NCBI GenBank assembly: GCA_963691655.1
Contig: OY829328.1
Location: 32,445,890-32,509,889, forward strand
Direction of reading: 5' to 3'
Source of the DNA: Toxonevra muliebris
Lineage: Eukaryota > Arthropoda > Insecta > Diptera > Pallopteridae
DNA length: 64,000 nucleotides
Shown here: piece after piece, positions 58,301 to 64,000 of the stretch
How positions within the stretch are numbered: position 1 is the stretch's first letter
Layout: each line of letters begins with the position of its first letter
Translations under genes and position numbers: made by a program
The notes under the pieces: generated by a model
Databases searched by the model: none
What the model saw: only the letters and a program-made list of their open reading frames with translations
Told to the model about the DNA's origin: nothing

Positions 58301-61300
58301 GGTCCGTCCATAAAATCAGTTCAAAAAACTAACCCAAACCTCTTATCAAACTCTTCAGAAATAGATTATCTATAAACTGACCCTAAAATTTTAGATTTGA
58401 TGTAGTTTGGGTATATGTAATAAACGGTTTTTCTTTCTAAGTAAGTGTTGATAAACACTTAATTTATGAATAAATGTTATTTTAAAAAAATGTCCATTGT
58501 TCTTTTTCTATATGATAAATTAACAAAATAATGGAAAACAATTAACTTTCAAAGTTATAGGTGTATAGATCATGTGTATGACAATTTTGAATAATGCCGT
58601 CGTCGTTCCGACGAAGCATGACCTTTACGTATAAAAAATATGCATGTACTTCCAGGGTTAAGGTTAAAATATTCAAAATTGCAAAAGCATTCAGTCACTG
58701 CCTGGATCGATCTTTGATTTACGGTATAAACTAAAAACCAGTCGAAAATAAAAATCATATAACTATAATTCGGTACTAGTTGTACTGCAATAGCTTTGAT
58801 TTATTGCCGGAGTCATAAACTTTTTTTAACCTAGTAAAAGTTTAGGTTGGAAAAGGAAGTAATGAAGAATAACAGATTTTACAGCTGATATGAGGAAATC
58901 ATATCTGATAAGGAATTGAAATGTTAACATCAAACGCGTCCTACTTCGGAGTTACTTTATTTTATCCTTTTGGCTCAAAATCAATTCTTCGCATTTTGGC
59001 GAGTATTTGTTTCCGATGTTAATTGAAAGACTTCTATAGATAGATTTTAAGAGTGAGAATCGAGTGAATAAAAGCATTAAGCCACTAACTCTTATGAGCG
59101 AGGTAAACGTTCCTCAGTTAAAGCCTTTTAGCATTCACATACTTTGCTGAGCAGGTTACGTTGAACTGAATTAAAAAGATGCTCGAACCTTCCAGCTCAA
59201 CATAGAGCAAAAAAATCAAATTTACGAAGAAAGGACAACATTAAAGAAGGTCTTACCGAAATGCTTTTACGAGGTAGAAATCTAAAAGGCAAAGTATACA
59301 TCTCTTTCAGCACCAAATCTAACCTCCTTCAAGGCTCAACAACTTTATCAAGTTCTTAAATATAAATTTATGGTTGCATTCATAAGTAATCCCCAGCTAA
59401 ATGCCTCGACTTGATCTTTAAATTGGACCAGAAATTTAGTACAATTGAAGTAGATGGAACGAAATTATCACAGCAATTTAACCGGGGACTACCGTATATG
59501 GAAATTTGATGACAGCAATTGCAAACGGCGACTAACACCACAAGCTGCGTCGGCAAATTTACATAAATATATGTAGATATATCAGCAACAACAACAACGT
59601 GACAAATAAGTGAAATATGATATAGCAACCACAAAAATCCATACCAAAAAAAATCAGACTACTGGAGTTGAACAAAATATCGAAGATAAAATGTTTGCAG
59701 AGCAAAAGCAATAAAAGGAAGAAGTGTGAAAATTTCTTCTTTTTTTTTGTTTTGTTTTTAAGTGTGGAGCTGCTTAAGTTTTGCGCAATTTTAATTCAGA
59801 AGTTAACAGCAACAACATCAGAGTGCAATTTTTGTTGTTAGTCTTAGGGTAGCAAATGCAGTCAGGAAGAATATCCTGGCATGGAATCGACACTACATAC
59901 ATATGTAGATACGTTTTTAACTGTGTCTGTATGTGTGATCAGACCGACAATATTTTAGCTGTTGAAGTCATTGCTGCTGCCGTATTTTATTTAGTTGCCG
60001 CATGTGTTTAGTTTTATGCGACGCATTTGTCTCATCGCATTATGCAGTGAATTATACCGTGTATTAAATACAAACTGACATTTTCAATATGACGCATGAT
60101 GTGGCAACTGAAACAGCAAGGAAGCAAACACTTTCAGCAGCTACCAACGGCAACAACAAAAACAACAACAACAACAACATTTAAGACTTTAAATGGCGTG
60201 TTGTTGGCAAAACACTGAAACAATTTTAATTGAATTTCTTTATACAAACAACAGCAACAAAATAAATAAATAAGATTAGTTAAGTTTATAATCATCATAT
60301 CGCATAGATGCGTAGTGTGAAAATCTCACGCGCTGACGTTCATTGTTAAAGTGTCAAGAAATTTAATTAAAAATCATTTTTTAAGGGTCTTCATATTACT
60401 CGAATGAATGATAAAATTAACAATTGACACTCATTCATTGTCATAATAAAGGCTCCAATCTAGGAAAAAATAAATAAGTGTATATATCTCAAATTGTTAC
60501 CAAAAAAAAGAGTCAAAATTGCTTCATCATAATTCAATCTAAAAATTGTTTCTTTTGTTAGTTTGTTAACTGAAATCAAAAATTATTGAAATAAATGCTG
60601 CAGAAAATTCCATAAGATTCTCGTTTGCTTCCAGAGCTCTTAAGTGCTTGCCACACACCTCGTTATGTATGTATGTGCATGGTATAACAAAAATCTAGGT
60701 TCAAATTGAAATACACAAATTCATCACATCTCAGCATCTTGAAGTTGGCCACGTAAGTATGTAAATGTAGAGTACTCGTCCCATTGCACTTGACATTTTG
60801 GTAAATAAATGAAATTTCGTTACAACTTGAAAAGCGTTAAATTTGAAATTTTCAAGTGATATGCTGAAATTGCATACATACAAACTTATTTCTAAACATA
60901 CATACACACATACATAAATAAATATCTATAAATATATGTTAAGTATATCAGGTTAGTCAAGTTGTGTCCACTACTATTGAAAGGTATGTAGATGATTAGT
61001 TTCAATACCTAATTGAAATACAGTAATGGCATACAATATTTGAATAAGAAAATTGAGAGGAGAGTGGGGTAGCTGAATGAGAATAACAATTCCAGTCAGT
61101 GATATAAAAAAAGTATAAATATTTTACTCACATGAGTATTTTGAATTCGATTATAGTATTTTATTTAGAAGTTCTTGGTATTTGAAACTTTAACTCATAT
61201 CAGCATATTGACATCAGTAACAGAATCGAAAAAAAAAAACGCACAGGAAATTCAACATTGAGCAGTATTTTCCAACGATGTAAAGGTGCTAAATTACATT

Positions 61301-61390
61301 TTGGCCAAATAAGGGATGAACCAGAAAAATTTTAGAGTTTTTACGGATCCAGTTTTTTTCTATATTAGTCATTTTTATCATGGATCTACT
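58301..61390. other. Non-coding stretch
   Basis: CAA tracts near 59585-59600 and 60140-60180, and CATA-rich sequence near 60660-60950. No gene or element boundary recognised. Confidence 0.45.
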
Positions 61391-61399
61391 TAAGTCAAC

Positions 61400-62240
61400 A
61401 TGACGAGCCAACAAGAACAGCGCCGCAAATTAATACTGGACATTTACTTGACTGACAAGACGAAGTCTAGACTAAGCATTGCAAGGGAAAGCACAGAGAG
61501 CTTAGGAACGGTTTATAACTTCATAAACAACTACAACGCGGGAAACTCTATCTTCAGAACCGAAAGGTCAGGCAGAAAAAAGGGTCCAAGTACCCCAGAA
61601 GTGCTGAAAAAGGTTGTTAGGGCATATCGGACTAATCCCACGAGGTCGACTCGAGATGTTGCAGCTACAGCTGGTAAATCGCAATCAACTATAATGCGAT
61701 ATAAGCAAAGTCAAGGGTTAATGACCAACAAACAGTAGAAAATACTTGACCTGTCGGAAGCAAAAGAAAAAATAGCGAAGACGCGTGCCCAAAAGCTGTA
61801 TGACAATAACCAAATTCGATTGCGTTATACTTGATGATGAGACCTACTGTAAGGAGGACTTCAACTAGTTGCCTGGCAATGCCTATTTCACAACAAAGAA
61901 TAAGGATGCAACACCCAGAAAATACTCTGAAGTAAAATATACCAAGTTTCCAAAACGCTTCATGGTTTGGCAAGCTATTTGCACCTGCGGTCTATGGACC
62001 AAGGCGTTCATTACGACAGGAGCAATTAACTCCAGAATTTATATAGAAAAATGCCTGCAAAAACGCTTTCTACTATTTCTTTTGGTCAGACCTAGCTACA
62101 AGTCACTACTCCAGGTCAACTATGGAATGGTATAAGGAAAATATTGTCACAGTGTCCCAAAAGAGGCAAATCCTCTGAAAGACATTGGGCTATAATGAAG
62201 CAAACCCTAAGAAAAACAAAGAAAGTTTGAAAAAATGATG
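61400..62240 (+). pseudogene. Broken Tc1/mariner transposase, second copy of the 38-kb family
   Basis: An ATG at 61400 opens a 112-residue N-terminal segment with two helix-turn-helix-like regions (QQEQRRKLILDIYL; TRDVAATAGKSQSTIMRY), the paired-like DNA-binding part that is deleted in the 38-kb copy. After a TAG the frame continues to about 61828 with EAKEKIAKTRAQKLY, then shifts to VILDDETY with the first catalytic Asp, an in-frame TAG, LPGNAYF and KFPKRFMVWQAICTCG. The last closely matches KFPKKFLVWQAICSCG in the other copy. The segment with the second and third catalytic residues is lost around 62090-62160, and only the tail (PKEANP, then RHWAIMKQTL in another frame) remains. I could not find terminal inverted repeats. 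Confidence 0.88.
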
Positions 62241-62880
62241 TAGAATTCAGAAATTGATGGAATCAAGTCTATACAATAGTTATCTAACGTACTGTCTCTC
62301 TTACTCTCTTACTAAGAACGTGAAGCCACAAAATTTTTTAATTTGTGTTTTTAAAATTCAAATAATAGTAGCCGACCGCTGCGACTTAAGTGACTTTGTA
62401 AGTTTTGAGAAGCAGCGTGGTTTACCGTTAGTCGTTGGTTTCTGCGTTACATCGTTTAGCTGCTATTTGTGTTTGAAAATTGGTATCTCGCTTTTGCGGC
62501 TAATTTGCCGCTGCGCAAAAAAAATTTGAAAATTTTTCAAAGTCAAAGTGATGACAAATAAACATTTCAAAATAAATGCTTAAAATATAGTTCAATATCA
62601 CTAGAAATCAACTAATTGTTTTATTTTAATGATTTTTTTTGCTATAAATAAGAAAAATTGCAGTCAATACTATGAAATTTACCTTGCAGCTAAATTTACG
62701 CTGCTCGCCCTCTCGTGTAACTTTTCAGAGCGCGCCCTCCGAAGGGTTAAAGATATTAAAATTTTGTATCTTACGTTTATACATTTTGTTTCGATTGGAT
62801 GAATAGTTTTGGCACAATTAAGTAAATTGTTAAGAAATTTGGTGTTTTTTTTACAAAATTTTTGGTTTCATTGGTTGCCA
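62241..62880. other. Non-coding sequence, nothing recognised
   Basis: Between the mariner relic and the LINE. A 91-codon ORF at 62254-62529 has no family resemblance. Confidence 0.4.
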
Positions 62881-62884
62881 ACCT

Positions 62885-64000
62885 CACTTCTGGTCAAGCA
62901 ACAAGCTAAGTGCTCTGCTGCCAGACTCAGTGCCCTAACTCGCTGGACCCGGTCAAACCTGGGCCATGCCAAGATTTTAATCCACGATACGTCCGTACCA
63001 ACTAACGTAGACTACATTTGCTCTACCCCTAATTTAAACCACACGTTCTTCACCCATATCCCCAGTAGAGAGGAATGGGTTAATGACGAGGTGGTCACTG
63101 ACAATTTAATTGACATCTATACAGATGGATCCAAATCGGAGGAAAGAGTCGGCTGTGGCATCTTCTCTAGTAAGCTAGATCTCAGACTCTCTTTCCGACT
63201 TCCTGACCATTGCAGCGTCTTTCAGGCGGAAGTAATGGCTATCTATCAAGCGTCCAAGTGGCTTATTCGCAACGATTCATTCGATACGAATATCCGCATC
63301 TACACGGACAGCCAAGCAGCAATCAAGTCCCTTGCCGGTGTTTTCACTATATCAAAGCTTGTTCTCGACTGCCGATCTTCACTCAAAATTTTGTCAAGTC
63401 ACTCGCAGGTCCACCTATATTGGGTGCCTGGACATATGGATTTTTCAGGTGACTGCAATGTCGACGAGTTAGCAAAACAGGGCTAGCAGCTTACAGATAT
63501 ATCACCTTCCTACACCATTGGTGTCCCTCTTACGTCTATTAAATTAGCCATTAAGCTAAATTACCTTAAGGAAGCAAAAAGATCCTGGGTAGCGGAGCAT
63601 ACCTGTGGTATTACCAGGCTAACATGGACCACTATGGACAATAGACGGACTAGACAGCTACTCAACCTTAGCAAAAACTCCATCACCATTACGACTTCTG
63701 TGCTCACGGGACCCTGTATAATGGGGAAACATGCAGCAAGACTAGAACTGCCATTCAATGACTTCTATCGGGGCTGCTGCTCTGAGGAGAAGGAAGAAAC
63801 AGTCCTCCATTTCATGTGCGAATGCCCATCCCTGGCCAGGAGGAGACTAAAACTCCTGGGCTCACCTTTCTTCACTAGTCTGTCAGAGCTATCATCCGTA
63901 AATATTAAGGACATAGCCAGATTCATTATGGAATCCTCATGGTTCTCCAATCCGTAAATGGGGGAGTCGCGCCGTACTGTGGTATCACAATGAGCCTAAT
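62885..64000 (+). pseudogene. LINE ORF2 C-terminal part with RNase H domain and 3' UTR start
   Basis: The frame enters element-like sequence near 62885 (VKQQAKCSAARLSAL, NLGHAKIL, PSREEW), then an RNase H domain: IYTDGSK with the first acidic residue, FQAEVMAIYQA with Glu, IYTDSQAAI with Asp, and VPGHMDFSGDCNVDELAK as the closing motif. The domain would degrade template RNA after reverse transcription. A single TAG at 63484-63486 interrupts the frame, which then continues to TAA at 63955-63957 with the CCSEEKEETVLHFMCECP Cys-His motif. Reverse transcriptase and endonuclease are absent (5' truncation). The 3' UTR begins and is cut by the window end; it contains TGTGGTATCACAAT, as at 5292-5305. 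The domain order fits the LOA/I group. The 40 or so residues before 62885 in the same frame look like host sequence. Confidence 0.88.

Noticed and set aside
1..64000. CRISPR arrays, operons, tRNA or rRNA genes
   Set aside because: No direct-repeat/spacer arrays, no bacterial gene organisation, and no cloverleaf or rRNA core motifs were seen on either strand by eye. A covariance-model scan could not be run.

Overview
The window looks like non-coding DNA from a higher fly (Diptera). It is AT-rich, crowded with CAA/CAG, CA, GA and TA microsatellites, and littered with decayed insect-type transposons. I see no complete host gene, no tRNA or rRNA, and no bacterial features. The most economical reading is intergenic or long-intron sequence. 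At most it holds one possible first coding exon (53504-53747, minus) and two unrecognised or weakly recognised protein-like fragments (49587-49941 and 29831-30037, both minus).

Layout. 0.5-1.9 kb: 5'-truncated non-LTR retrotransposon with a reverse transcriptase. 5.25-5.77 kb: 3' end of a different LINE running straight into about 68 copies of a CCCATT hexamer. 10.0-10.4 kb: tail of a related LINE ending in a CCTA array. 11.04-12.44 kb: TTAA-bounded piggyBac-like element with a broken transposase. 17.4-28.2 kb: the most striking region. Two 2269-bp inverted arms (17794-20062 and 24741-27009) of equal length surround a 4.7-kb spacer, and the left arm is itself bracketed by two 371-bp direct repeats. 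The right arm runs into nested TTAA and MITE-like elements that the left arm carries only in part. 22.85-23.96 kb (in the spacer): a 250-bp MITE, an imperfect GTGGCACC repeat and a CTACTTTTT tract.

33.7-34.66 kb and 55.4-57.36 kb: two loci of a 273-bp-period repeat. The first is interrupted by a 305-bp MITE, the second by a 1518-bp hAT-like element. 37.2-39.1 kb: small MITE, a 967-bp Tc1/mariner element with intact inverted repeats but a broken transposase, and a further TA-flanked MITE. 39.5-40.5 kb: gypsy-type integrase remnant. 40.9-42.2 kb: TTAA element and a foldback MITE. 44.5-45.5 kb: 979-bp MITE. 48.5-50.0 kb: three copies of a repeat, a 638-bp hAT element with a perfect 8-bp target duplication, and a protein-like stretch between inverted repeats. 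61.4-62.2 kb: second mariner relic of the same family. 62.9-64.0 kb: LINE fragment with RNase H and a terminal zinc-finger-like motif, cut by the window end.

The recognisable genes do not work together. They are independent mobile-element proteins, nearly all disabled by stops, frameshifts or deletions. The biological interest is structural: how the inverted duplication arose, how LINE 3' ends seed simple repeats, and the terminal and subterminal motifs of the DNA transposons.
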